Below are positions 12,601-24,560 of a DNA stretch of 64,000 nt, piece after piece. The DNA comes from Sphagnum magellanicum (lineage: Eukaryota > Streptophyta > Sphagnopsida > Sphagnales > Sphagnaceae), in NCBI GenBank assembly GCA_021904315.1, contig CM038924.1, positions 14,868,026-14,932,025 of the forward strand. The letters are read 5' to 3'. The stretch's first letter is position 1. The number at the start of each line of letters is the position of its first letter. Under the pieces are notes generated by a model. It searched no databases. It was not told the DNA's origin and saw only the letters and a list, made by a program, of their open reading frames with translations. Position numbers and translations under genes: made by a program.

Positions 12601-14351
12601 TTTTTATTATGAAATTTTTTCCGTATGAACAAGCCATTGCTAAGTGGATTGGCAAAGTTTGATATTATGCATATGTATAAGTGACATCATCAATGTTCTT
12701 AGAGCTTTGCAAAATGTCAAACCAAAATTGGATGTTTTGGGTGTTGTAGTTTTGATGTTATGATTTAAGAATCATTATTACCCATATATAAACTACTTCA
12801 TTTTATTTGAATCACTTGGTGAGTCTATTTTTGTTTGCAATTTTTTTTCTGCATTGGTTGTTCAATTTGTGGCTATTTTTTTCTACACTCCAGTGAATTA
12901 TTTTTTTAGGAGGTGCATATCATTTGAGCTCTTGGGATGGTTTCAATATTGATGTGCAAGTGGTCTTCATTGAAGTTTTAGTTCTATCCATGGTATTCTC
13001 ATGGAATATTTTGTTGACCATGCCACATGGTAGATTCAAATGATGAATATTGTAGAATTTGTTTTCTAATTTGTCTTAGGCGCAAAAAGGACTCGAGCAA
13101 TAATGGGTAGCACCCTTATGGGGGTTGGTGTTCAAATCCCCTTCAAGCTACTTGAGATATGATTTGAATGTCCACTAATAATTGTGAATGTTGATTTTGT
13201 AGGTGTATCCTACTCCAATTCATTAAATTCCAAAAATTCATGTAATTTAATGTTGTTGATTTGCTTTTGGATTGAAATTTTATTTGCAAGCTCTTCAATG
13301 CTTCTAAGTTAATTAGTTCTTACAAATAGAACCCATTTGGGCTCTTAGCGAATGTAGCCAAATGTAATCCTTTGACAACACACATGTCACCACTATTTTT
13401 TATCACAAGTATTCTAATTATATCCACTATGTAAACATTTGTTAGTTTGATTGTAGCCACTCTATAAATATATCCAGATGACATCTCACCATCCTGGCCA
13501 CTCATTAAAATAAATAATTCGCCAAGTCAACTCCACCCCACACACATATTTAGCCATCTATGTTATTTGAGGCCTAAGTTGTGTGGTCACATTAGTAACT
13601 AGTTAAAATTGAAAAAAAAATGGTTGCCCCCAACTTTTCTTTCAACCTTTAAACATTGTTATCTGCAAAGCAATGAAATTTTATTAAATATGGATATAAA
13701 ATGCTGAAATTTAGGATTAAATGCATGAGATTTGAGAACATTGTGAAAATCACAAACAAATGCAATAGTTGGGATAAGTGAAACTCGGTGTTTTGGGGAT
13801 GGCACATTTCTTGTTCACACACTTGTTGCCAAAAGAAGGGTTGGAGGATGAAAGAAGCTAACAAGCAACATGGGTTCCTTTAGGTTCCCTATTAACAGTT
13901 CTATTTGTAGAAGCAAAAATTGGCAACAAGCATGTGAACTAATAATGTGTCAAAACCTACATCCTTCATCCATGAACTCACGATTTGTTAAAATGCTTAG
14001 TTGAAACTTTGGGATTGATCCACATTTTAACACCATGCATTTTGGAGGGGTTGTATTGAAGGGCCATATTCAAAATGCAATGTTATAAGTCCTTGAAGAA
14101 ATATTTGAAGTATATGCCCACTAGGAAATTGATAATTGAAGAGCAAAATAGTTCCATTTAGGTTTGCGGTAATCCACAATCTCACTATGAATGTTAAATG
14201 TCTTTAAGCTGAAGTAGTATGATAATGGTTTCATATGGCCTTTTTCTACCTGTTTTGTAGTCTCCTTACAAGGCACAATGGATGGGTCTTTTTGAGTCTA
14301 CCTGAGCTAACCATTGTTGAAAATCCACATGCCCATCATATGGATCATGAG
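12601..14351. other. AT-rich intergenic DNA after the hAT remnant
   Basis: No gene is recognised. It may include the 3' noncoding part of the hAT element. Stop codons are frequent in all frames. Confidence 0.5.
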
Positions 14352-14504
14352 AACCATTATTTGCCGGGGCATGCTGGGTACAGGCCATTGTGCCCATTTT
14401 GTTTCGCTACCCCTTCAAATGGGATTTGGGTGAGGGTAGGGCAAATTTTTTGACCAGGCAGCAAAATGGGCACAATGGCCTGTACCCAGTATGCTCCATA
14501 ATAC
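14352..14504. mobile_element. MITE-like inverted-repeat element, copy 1
   Basis: The arms 14374-14401 and 14462-14489 are perfect 28-bp reverse complements, with core CTGGGTACAGGCCATTGTG, and imperfect pairing continues outward to about 14352 and 14504. The interior of about 60 bases contains GATTTGGGTGAGG and codes for nothing. A related copy lies about 0.95 kb downstream, so this is a multicopy element and not a chance hairpin. The target-site duplication is unclear, so I cannot assign it to a superfamily. Confidence 0.75.
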
Positions 14505-14732
14505 AAGATGGGCAACATTGTTGTGACCTCAACATGATTGTATTTGCAGTGCAAGTAGTAAAATCAAGGACCATGCTAAACTTCCATTGATGTCCTTCAT
14601 GTCATATCTTACTTCATAATACAACATAAACAACATTATTGTAACCTCAACATGATTGTATTGGCAGTGGAAGTAGAATCAAGGACCTATGCTAAACTTC
14701 CATTGATGTCCTTCATGTCATATCTGATTTCA
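14497..14732. repeat. 116-bp imperfect tandem duplication
   Basis: Two adjacent copies of a unit of about 116 bp. The anchor CTTCCATTGATGTCCTTCAT occurs at 14581 and again at 14697, and both copies share cctcaacatgattgtatt upstream. The first copy begins at the right end of the inverted-repeat element. Confidence 0.85.
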
Positions 14733-15318
14733 GATTTGGACTTAGCACTTTTGGGTTTGTGTAATCGGGTTCAGAATTCTGCTGAAGCCAGTTTCATTGG
14801 GGAAACCATCAACCATCCTTTGAGAATTCCCAGTTTGTTGTCCTCTCTCCTATCAAAAAGGTACCTCAATTGGGATTTTGACTTTGAGAATCAACTTCAA
14901 TTGGCCTTATGCACTATTTTCATTTGTCCTCCATGCAGGGCTGCTGCGGGAGAATGGGATGGGTCTGTTGGAGTTGGGTTGCAGTTGTAGGTGGGTATCA
15001 CGGAAAACAAAATGAAAAAAGTTCAACTCTGTTGGGACAAGACCGCATATATGTTCATGCCATTTACCAACTGGTAAGAGTCCTTTGGGCGTTAATCTCT
15101 TGTTTTTCTGGATGGAGTTTTATGGTCTCCATGAATTTTAGTGACAAGAATATACTCTTTTCCAGTCTGCCAGACATTTGAGTAATCAATATTTTAAGTA
15201 GCATGATCTCTCTCTCTCCACGGGTCGTGCACTTCTTCAATCAATTCAATAAAATATATCATCCTTACATGAGGTTGAAAGGTTCATAATTCATAGCGAT
15301 TTTGCCTGACACATTTTG
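14733..15318. other. Unassigned sequence between the two MITE-like copies
   Basis: An open frame continues on the plus strand to 14990 and another covers 14909-15181, but neither shows a recognisable domain and the composition is not clearly coding. A short TC tract lies near 15209. I see no supported gene. Confidence 0.4.
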
Positions 15319-15450
15319 TATTATGGAGCGTGCTGGGTACAGGTCATTGTGGTCGATGAGATAGATGCCTGTGCAGAATTTGGGTGAGCCCAAATTTCCA
15401 AATAGTCAGCAATACAGGCACCATGGCCTGTACCTGGCATACTCCATTAT
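15319..15450. mobile_element. MITE-like inverted-repeat element, copy 2
   Basis: The imperfect terminal inverted repeats start TATTATGGAGCGTGCTGGG at 15319 and end with the matching ACTCCATTAT at about 15450. The interior includes GAATTTGGGTGAGCCCAAA, homologous to the interior of the copy at 14352-14504. The length of about 130 bp and lack of coding capacity fit a MITE. Confidence 0.75.
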
Positions 15451-16268
15451 GCAATGGTTTTCATGGATTTACATAATTCTCATACGGATTTACACAATGG
15501 TCATGTGGTCCAAGGTAGATCAGGTACACCTGCGAAGACACTCTGTGTAATAAGGGGACTGAAAAGAGGCAGAAAAAGGCCACATGAAAGCCCTTACATG
15601 TTCTTGTTACTCCCAATCCGTGCATATATGTCTCATCACTTAGGAGGTTGATTTTCAGAGACTCAGTATTAGGAGTCGTCAGGAGCAAGCCTTAGGTTTT
15701 AAAGGCAAACCAGTTGCCCTTTTGTGGTGAAAGGCTATTGTGAACCTAGAATTTCAAAGTGAAAGGATTTGACCAAGACTTTGCAAAACCCTTTCCAAGA
15801 ACTACACCAAAGAAATTTTGCATACAAAATTTGAAATTTAAAGAATTGGGATTTATGATGCATCCTACACTTCCTAGAAATCGGTAGTGTGGGTATGGGC
15901 AGGTTATCAGGGCAGTTCTTCAATCTCATAACTGCTGTTCTCATAATATCAGACAACAAATTCTGATCCAATTAGTTATGATCATCATTCTAAATATGTA
16001 TGAAAACAATGAAAGGACTGCCCAAAAACCCATGGTTCTTTGCCAGTTCTTTCATGAAAACTGCATGTCTTTTGGTTTTTGAAATAATGGAATTGAAGGT
16101 TCTTTAATTCTGAATTGTTTTTTTCAATCAACTGGAGGTTCTTTCATGTTAAAATTTCAAAAGCCGGAGCCCAAGGATTACTAGCAAAATCAAATACTTG
16201 CACAACATTGGTATATAAATATGTTAGTTTCCATATATGTAAATGTGACACTAAGAAAAAATGGATTC

Positions 16269-16269
<1 letters not shown>
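15451..16269. other. Intergenic DNA
   Basis: No gene is recognised. It has mixed composition with short open frames that overlap on both strands and carry no identifiable motif. Confidence 0.5.

Positions 16270-16299
<30 letters not shown>
16270..16299. repeat. (CT)n microsatellite
   Basis: An uninterrupted CT dinucleotide tract of about 15 units. Confidence 0.95.
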
Positions 16300-16302
<3 letters not shown>

Positions 16303-16599
16303 CATATTGACACAAATGCATGATCAATTGTCAAAAAATACAACATTGCACTAAGTGTAGATGCTACATATTTCTACATTAATGTGGATCAAACAATCAT
16401 GGGTCAATAATAATTTTAAACTACCAATTATGTGTCTTCTCGATGTTTCAAAGTGGGTACAATTTTTATCAATCTTGAATTGATGAAAATTAGCAATCAT
16501 AACATAGTTACACAAAATGTAAATATATTGGAATATAAAATATCACATGTCCAACAAACTTGTAGAAATCACATCTTTGAAAGCTTAGACTTTTTTTTT

Positions 16600-16960
16600 C
16601 CCCCTTAGGGAAACAATTTTCTACTTTGAGGAGGATAAATCCCAATCTAACAATGATCTTGTGACTATGATATAAGCATTACACAATCCAAGGTTTGCAA
16701 ACATAGGGGGACACCTCTTGATGTTTTTGTTGAAGTTTTGTTGACTAAATCCTTGCTCACATGATGTACCAATAGAAATGCAAAGTATAAGTTGCCATAA
16801 TTGCACAAGATGATAATACCTCTTTCAACCTTGTGTTAATGAAGAAATGTCACAAAACATCTTGCAAGCCTCCACCATATAAAAATCATTGCAATGGATG
16901 AATAATGCATTAATAAATTGGTGAAGATTAAAAGTTGATGCCAAGTAGATGAGTTATGAT
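16600..16960 (-). pseudogene. C-terminal remnant of a second hAT-type transposase
   Basis: Read on the minus strand, 16806-16621 encodes a stretch like the hAT C-terminal dimerisation region: LVQLWQLILCISIGTSCEQ followed by GFSQQNFNKNIKRC. In plant hAT and zinc-finger-862-like proteins this segment reads roughly (I)SVGTSSCERGFSKQN. Weakly open sequence upstream (16945-16807), interrupted by a stop, may be the preceding part. No N-terminal zinc finger or other catalytic segment was traced with confidence further upstream, so this is a truncated, dead fragment. It lies on the opposite strand from the hAT remnant at 10.5-12.6 kb and differs from it in sequence, so it probably represents a separate insertion. 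Confidence 0.6.
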
Positions 16961-19520
16961 GACCCTATTCTCACTAAGCCCATATTGCATCCATATACAT
17001 AATGTGCACCCATGCACACATAACTAAGCTTTGCATCAAATTGGTACTTTATTCACATTGCAAGTATAATGTGATAAAGTATGCCAATTTGTCATCCTTA
17101 CTCATGGACATGCAATTTGGATTAATTATGTCCAAGCATTTGAATCAAACTGCAAGATTCATTGCATATTTCCTTTCAAATTTGGGTTTTCTATTATAAT
17201 TTTATTGAAAAGGAATGTTTGTACATTCAATATTTTCCCTAACTATTAAAGGAGCATCCCAAATGCTTCCTTATTAAGACCCAAATTGGTTGCAATATTC
17301 CATGAACACACCTTATGACAAAAACATAACCATTTTGGACACAAAATGAGAAGTGGTGAGAGTGGAAAGTCTATACAATATCAAAAGAAGATCCTTTAAT
17401 GAGTTAAGAAACATTTGGCTTGTCATTGAGAATACAAAACAATAATTGTTTTATAATTAAACTTTTATAGGAAAAATATCATATAAGGTACCTTGGGAAT
17501 CCAAAATGACATTCCACGATCCCTTCTGTAATATTTCACCAAGCCCATATCAATTAGAACCAAATGGTGGAATGATTCAATATTTATCTTTCCTTTGGTG
17601 GCTTTCCTTTCTAATTTGATTACTAAATATTGATTCTCAAAATGCACCTTCACCTTGGGAGAGCTCAAGGATAATTATCCTTTTTCTAGCACCTACTATG
17701 TTTTATAAATGATATTTTCAAATATTTTATTATTGAATATTTTAATAATATTACTTCACATTATAAGTAAACATGTTTTGTAAATGTTACTCATAATAAA
17801 TGATCAAATTATATGTTCATTATGATTGCTAGTTTTTGTGAGTTATCCCAATTGACATACATGGAAAATTAACCACAAAAATAATGATTTTTTTTTGTTG
17901 GAGTTATAGGGTGGCATAATGACATTAAATTTGGTAGGAATTCATTTTCGTGTCAATTCATTGGTTTTTCAAAAAATGAAATTTGGTTTTTCATTTTCAA
18001 ATAACTAACAACAAACCAATCACCCAAATAGTTGTTTCACATTAGCACTTCACACATTTTCAATGCACAGCTAAACTGTGCTAGCTAAACACCAAAAGAA
18101 TTGTTGGGTAAACCAATCACCATCAATTGTGTGGGTAGTAGTTACACGAGGGGTCACACATTAGGAACCTAGGTTGGGCAACCCTATCACCATGTTATAG
18201 TTGTGGGAACTACTTCCAAAATGAAAACAATATTCTTTCCAAGGTGACAAGCTTCACAATTGTTATCACAAATCACATGTACTCGTTGAATTAAATAATT
18301 CATTTTTTCAACTAGTTTAACACAATACTAATAAACAAACTTAATGACATAATGTGTCAATATGAGGATTTGATGGGTCCCTATGCATATGATAATTGAT
18401 ATATAACACATTTGATGTTTGATCATGGCTTGGACATGTAATTTTGTAAAGCATAATTCTATTGGTTTTCAAATGTACTAACAACCATTATGGTGAACCA
18501 ACCTCATCCCACTAATTTTTAAAAAAAGTTGATAGGGGTTTCATTCCTTGGGCGTAAATATTCAATAGTGAATGCCATTTCAAATTAAAGAAGCAAGGGC
18601 TCCCAATAACCTTAAGAAATTTGAACTTATGGTGACTTTTGTGGTGTGGTTGTGCAAGTAATTCACCACAAAGGTAGGCTAGACATTATTTATAATGGAT
18701 ACTATGATTGTAATAATCAAGGTCATAGGATGAATTGTCACTCAAAAAAGGCTAAACTTTTAAAGAAAGTCACACAACTATATACTTGATCCCATTACAA
18801 AAATTAGAATATGTCCATCTTTAAAAAGGAAAAACCTACCCTAAAAGTTAAAAATAAATTCAATCATATTAATTAGCAAACTTCACAATTCCTCTTTTTC
18901 TAAAGTCAATATGGTAAGGCAAACAAGTCAGCCTTTTTTTATTCGAGTGATGTAAGAATTGATTTATATGGGGGTGGTTTACAAAAAAATTCATATGTCA
19001 CTTTTACATGACTATTGTAGTCATATGGTCATCCCTGGACAATTCCAAGGACAATTCTAAAGACAACTCATAACTACTTCATCATTTTTCAACTTAATTA
19101 CCTCATTTTTTAATAATTACCTTACTCCTTTCCCTTACCCTCTAATAGAAATATGAAAAAAAATCTTATTTCATTCTCAAGCTTAAGTATCTCATCCTTT
19201 TATTAATAAGTACTTCATTTTATTTTTGTTATAATTACCTCCCTATTTTACCTTGCCCACCATGTATATAATATTTAATAATATTTAAATTAAATTTGAA
19301 ATTTATATAAATAATAACAAAATATTGAAAACCAAATGGGAACATGATAATAAAAAAAAAGTTTGAATGTCACTGGTAGTGTTTAGCAATGCGAAGCCCA
19401 AGTTTTGCTTATGGCTTACAAACATTTTAGGTGTTCACAAATATTTTGGTTAAATGCATTTGAGATTTTTTAATTGTAGTGCATAAAATCTGCTATATAA
19501 TGAATATAGATAAAATCTTA
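16961..19520. other. AT-rich intergenic DNA
   Basis: No gene is recognised. A plus-strand stretch near 18700-18760 reads YYDCNNQGHRMNCHSKK, which recalls a gag zinc knuckle but lacks the first cysteine. The remainder is stop-rich. Confidence 0.5.
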
Positions 19521-19522
19521 TA

Positions 19523-19567
<45 letters not shown>

Positions 19568-19590
19568 TATTATTATTATTATTATTATTG
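19521..19590. repeat. Palindromic (TAA)n/(TTA)n microsatellite
   Basis: A TAA tract of about 45 bases runs directly into a TTA tract of about 23 bases at about 19566. The two halves are complementary, so the locus can fold into a long AT hairpin. Confidence 0.95.
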
Positions 19591-21893
19591 AAATTTAATT
19601 TTTCACCAATCATTCATTAATCTACCTTGAGATTTGACTTGGGCTTGGAATTTTTTGAGGATGAATTGGATGAAAAGTTGGATATGAATGTGTTGCAATT
19701 ACAAGAACCCCTCACAAAACTAGATCCAATAATACTTATAACCAAACATTAATACTAGAGTATGAAAGAACAAACCTTCAACCCTATGCCCAAATAACCA
19801 TGGGTCAAAGTTTTTGGAATATGTGAAAGACATATATTGTTACATTTTTAAAGAAACATTCAACACTTGTGTGATTATAGGATTTTTTTGGCCTCTTACA
19901 AAAATATTGTTAGATGTAAAATAAGTAACCATTTATTCCATATTTTTTAAATGGCCAAGATATACTACAATCACCCAATTGCCAAATGATTGTGGAAAAC
20001 ATGTTGCCTTATATGCTTGGTGACTTTCATTAACTTTACAAGAATAAGTTATTAATTCCAAGGATAAAATGGACTATCTTTGTTTGCATGTAACTTTTAA
20101 TTTGATAGAATGGCCTCCCAAGGTTTCGATAGTTTCATGATAATACTCATACCACAAGATGTTTGAGGAGAGGCGTGCTTTGCATATGTTGATGGTATTG
20201 TAATACATGGAATACATGGCATGATTTTGTCATTGGAGGTAGGCATGAAAGGCCAAAATGCAAGTTTAATTATTAAAGCATCATGTAGCATCATATCACA
20301 CTATCATGTGGCATGTACCAATAATATTGCAATGTGGTACCTATTTGCTAGATTTAAATTTTATTCTAACTTACTCACATATCCAAGCTATTTGTCTACA
20401 TAACATGACATGTCCCAATGTGGCACTTACTAGTTGATTTGATTATACTCACAAGTCTTGATCATCCTATTCATTAAATAATTAACTCTCTTGTTTAGAT
20501 ACTCCACCATTATTGAATGGTTTATAGGTATTCAAACTTTTCAAGTTGCACATCTCATGTCATGTTCATATCCCAAGTTAAGCCTTAAGCTTTATTGCAA
20601 AGCAACGTAGTCGAAATTTTGAAATGGACATGCACCATATAGTATTGTAATGTGAAATTTCTGAGATGCAATTTTACTATTTTGAGTATCCAATCTATTT
20701 GTTAACTATTATCATATTTTCCATCGATTATTAACAATTTTTGTGAAAATAACTTGGGCTCTATGCTATTGCGCATTATTGCTAACGATCAATTGATGGA
20801 AAAAATTAATTAATTTTATGAATATATTGAAGGACGCAAACACAATGCCCATAAAGGACAAGGCTCCAAACTAAGCAAAATCTCTCATCTCGTTTTTTTC
20901 TTTCACTTGTATGTTTCTACAAGGTTCCCAATAGTTCATCGTTACTTACGTTAGAATTTTCATGTGGAGGGGTAACGACTTAAACATATAGTTTTGAAAA
21001 TACTAACATGGACATGAAAATGCACATGCTAATTTGTTTTTTCATATCCATATAAGTGGGTAGGAGAAAGGGATGAGGTAGTTAGGCTTGAAAGAGGTAA
21101 GTATGAACATCATAAATAGACAAACGAACATATATCTTCTTATTTACATAGATTGCATGCAACTTGAATTGAATGAAATTCAAAATCCATTGAATTCAAA
21201 TTCAATCGCAAAAAAAGGGGATGCAAATTGATGTAAAAGGCATTGAAAATATGTTCATGGTTATGGTGTTGAATTTATTTTTTTGAAAACACAAAAATCC
21301 AAAAAGATTACCTTTTTTATTCTTCCTTACTTGGAAATTGACTAAACATATTCCAATTTGGAACTATCATCCAAAAGGACAATTTAATCATCATCGTTAC
21401 AATTAATATTTGAAAAAAATGGGATCCATTGGCACAATTTGAATAGTGAGAATTTAGAACCCATGATGGGCAAGTATACAATTTGTCATATACAAATATG
21501 GTAATGACATAGAGGAAATCTTCAACAAAAACCAATAATACTAGAATGATCAAGGTATTAGACAAATTGTCAATGTTATATATTGCTATGGTATGAATAT
21601 GAGTAGTGAGAAGACAAATTATTGAAGCAAGTATTGAACATGAATAAATACTCATATTATGTGAAAAACCCTAGTATAGTATATATACCTTAGAATGTTC
21701 TCCAATTTATTGTTCAACTCAATTACAACAAATGATCATTTCAAACTAAAAGAAATAATCACTAATAATGGTCCCCCTTATTTTTCAAGCTCCAAAGAAG
21801 CATGTTGTACTAGAGAAAAGGGGAAGAAGGGGTGTCAATTCTTTTGTGTTAAAAGTTACAAGTATGTAGATCCACTAAGTTTCAGGCGGCTGG
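19591..21893. other. AT-rich intergenic DNA
   Basis: No gene, RNA gene or transposon domain is recognised. Open frames are short and lack motifs. Confidence 0.55.
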
Positions 21894-21918
21894 TGGTAGG
21901 TAGGTAGGTAGGTAGGTT
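21894..21918. repeat. (TAGG)n microsatellite
   Basis: A tract of six TAGG units. The same tetranucleotide recurs at about 43237-43293 and 51417-51447, and its complement at 51615-51699. Confidence 0.9.
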
Positions 21919-23199
21919 GCAAATATTTAAGTGGTAGGTAATGCACTAGGGGGAGGGGTGTTACATAAAACTGAAGGCCTTGTTGCACATAAAAGCTTTT
22001 GTCACTTCTTTTATAAAAAGATTCGTCGTAGTCGACTATTGAGTTTCGTGTCCTTGGAATGTGATCAACACCCATTTAAACGTGCCACTTGCTTCATTCG
22101 TTCATTCATTCATACGTATCACTTGAAGGAATTTCCTAGTGTCATTGAAGGGCACCTTATATCCATGAATATCCATAATTGAAAAGACGAGGGGGATGGT
22201 TTACTATGGGTAACTTAGCCCAAGGGTGGGGGACACGACATGCCCAAAATGCTGGGGCCGCACTCAACTCAGCTTTGCTACTCCCTTGTCTCGGGCCCCT
22301 TAATATTTTGGACTTATTTTGGAAATGCCACTACGGGGGGTGCTTTACCCTAGACCATATAATCTGAAAAGGATTGATTCCTTGAATGTGATGTACAGCT
22401 TGAACACTCAACACACTTGCTTTATTCAACAAGCTCAAAAAAGGGGTTGCCTGAAAAATGCTGTAATCCTGGAACACTCATCCACACAATTGCTTTATTG
22501 GAAGCAGCCCCAAAAGACGAGGAAAAAACAACACTCCAAATGATTCATTTCTTCCCCATGCTTCCAGAAAGGAAGAAAGCATGGCAAAATTTTGGTGCAA
22601 ATATTAGATTTAAGAGTTATTCCCAAAGTCACCCTGTCTTCGGCCCTTAGTTTGACCCTCGAACCCCTGTTCCATCCCCAGTTTGTTTCAGTGTATCCTG
22701 AAAACAAGCAAAGTTGGGTTATTGTTTCATAAAACTGGGTATCAGTTCAGAAGATTTGCAGGTCTCATTATGACCAAGAAGCTTGATTTTAACTAAGAAT
22801 ATGAGCTGCTGCAGTCAAGGCGCAGGAAGGGCTGCCAGATCCAATACCAGGAAACTAACTCTTCTAAAGATGGATTTACGTGATGAGTTTGGTCTCCAAT
22901 GTTTCGGTTTTCCCATGTACTACTGTTTTCATCCGAACTTCTCATTTTTGTACTTGGGTCCCAGTTTCGCCAAAAATAGGGACGAAATGGGAAGTTGGGA
23001 TGAAGACGACAGTACACAGGATTAATTTTTAAAAAAGGGGACCAAACTAGTTTTCTCACTGAATAAATTTTTCCTCCCCCCAGTTTTGGATCTGCCTTCC
23101 TTGTGCTGCCTCTTAGTCTTCATTAAAATCAAGCCTTGTCAGAATGAAAGCATGCAAATATTCTGAACCTATACACAATTTCGCTCACTTTTGAGGAAT
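21919..23199. other. Intergenic DNA grading into a GC-richer region
   Basis: GC content rises from about 22.2 kb. Overlapping short open frames on both strands have no recognisable domain. No gene is supported. Confidence 0.45.
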
Positions 23200-24560
23200 A
23201 CACTCCCTAAATTGGGGATGAAACAGGGTTTAAAGGATCAAGAACTGAGGAGTAGTGGCCACTCCTCGTCAGTTTGAGATTCCCCGTCCCAGTTTTGGGA
23301 GTCTTACTGGGCCCCAGTTTGGAGTAGTTTGCGGAGTTCTTGTTTCTGAGGTCGAGGACTTGCAACGAAGCAATGGCAGAAAGCGCAAGCAAAAAATCCG
23401 GACTTGGCAACAACGGCAAGGACTTGGCGATGGCAGCCGCAAGTGTGCAAGGACTTTGTCATAACACGACAAATCGAATCCGTGCATCGATAACTCACTC
23501 CAAAAGGAATTTGTTCAGGTATTTGCGCTAGTCAAAACAAAGACCCAAAAGGGTAGAACAATCCTGGCTGGTGGGTCACGAGAATAAAGAGCTGTCGTAG
23601 TTTCTTAAGTAGAATGGACGCCAGGAGCACCAGCAGCACGGCCATTGGCAGCGAGCGCGGCGTCAATCCCGAGTAGGTACTTTCCTTACCGGGCTTCCGG
23701 AATCCAGACCTTCTCACCACGTTATCACACGGATATGCTTAGCTGTTCCGTTGCTAGCGGGCGGAGCTCGTGGTCCCGGTTTTTGCAGGCCTGCTGCAAT
23801 TGCGGCCGCCTGCGCTTCTTCTTCTTTTTCTTCCTTCCTTCCTTCCCTCGGGTAACGCAACGGTTGGAGCTTTCCAACATACAACTACACCTAAACCGTG
23901 AACCCTTATTGGCATTCACGCACGATCAGAAACCGCGTGGATCGCTCACCTACCTTGATTCTTTTTTAGGGTCTTAGTTGAACTGCAAGAGGAATTCTTC
24001 TCCTTGGCTACAGCAGCAGTTCCGGCGTAACCAGCAGCCAAGCTACCAGACTTTACTCACTTTCTAATTTTCTTGCTTGCCCTTGCTTCCTTCCTTCTTA
24101 GTCTGCTGGGTTTAGGATTTAGCTAGCTAGGAGGCGAGATTTTGGAGCCCTGCGCTTTTCTTTTTCTGTTTTTGCAGCAGCAGCAGCAGCGTTGTGCGGT
24201 TTTTTTTCAAATCCACGTTGCTGATATTCTGACGAATCTCTCTTCGTCAGAAGACGACTAGGACACCCAATCCAGCTGCATCATCATGTTGCGTTGCCCC
24301 CAGACATTCAGAAAACCAGTTTAATCTCTCCCACTCTAATAATAAAGCCAAACACTTGCTTGACCAGTTAGTTTCTTTTCCTTCTTTTGAAAAAACTGGG
24401 TCCCTTGTGAGTCCCTACAAGCTAATGTTTTGTGGTCTCTGACCTCACTGACAACAACCCAAAAACATCGACAAGCAAGGGAGAATTGCAAAGCAAAGCA
24501 AAGGCTGCTGTTGTGATCAGTGACAAAGATTGTTAATAGGACATAAAATTGTCGGAAACC
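23200..24560. promoter_or_regulatory. GC-rich, CpG-rich island, possibly a promoter or transcript start
   Basis: This 1.3-kb segment stands out from the AT-rich surroundings. It holds CpG-dense sequence (for example 23640-23830, including a GCGGCCGC site at about 23801), CT-rich tracts (23816-23848), a CAG tract near 24175, and a perfect stem-loop at 24227-24252. In these respects it resembles the 5' flank of the BOI-like gene at 51.7-52.5 kb. Neither strand encodes a protein I recognise within or next to it. It could be the promoter and 5' leader of a gene whose coding part is far away or lost, or a noncoding RNA gene. The function is inferred from composition only. Confidence 0.3.
24227..24252. 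repeat. Perfect 10-bp stem-loop
   Basis: The arms TTCTGACGAA (24227-24236) and TTCGTCAGAA (24243-24252) pair exactly around a 6-base loop inside the GC-rich island. Confidence 0.85.

Noticed and set aside
13080-13150. Possible tRNA or SINE with a B-box-like gttcaaatcc
   Set aside because: The T-arm does not form a proper 5-bp stem, there is no acceptor stem, and the A-box match is weak.
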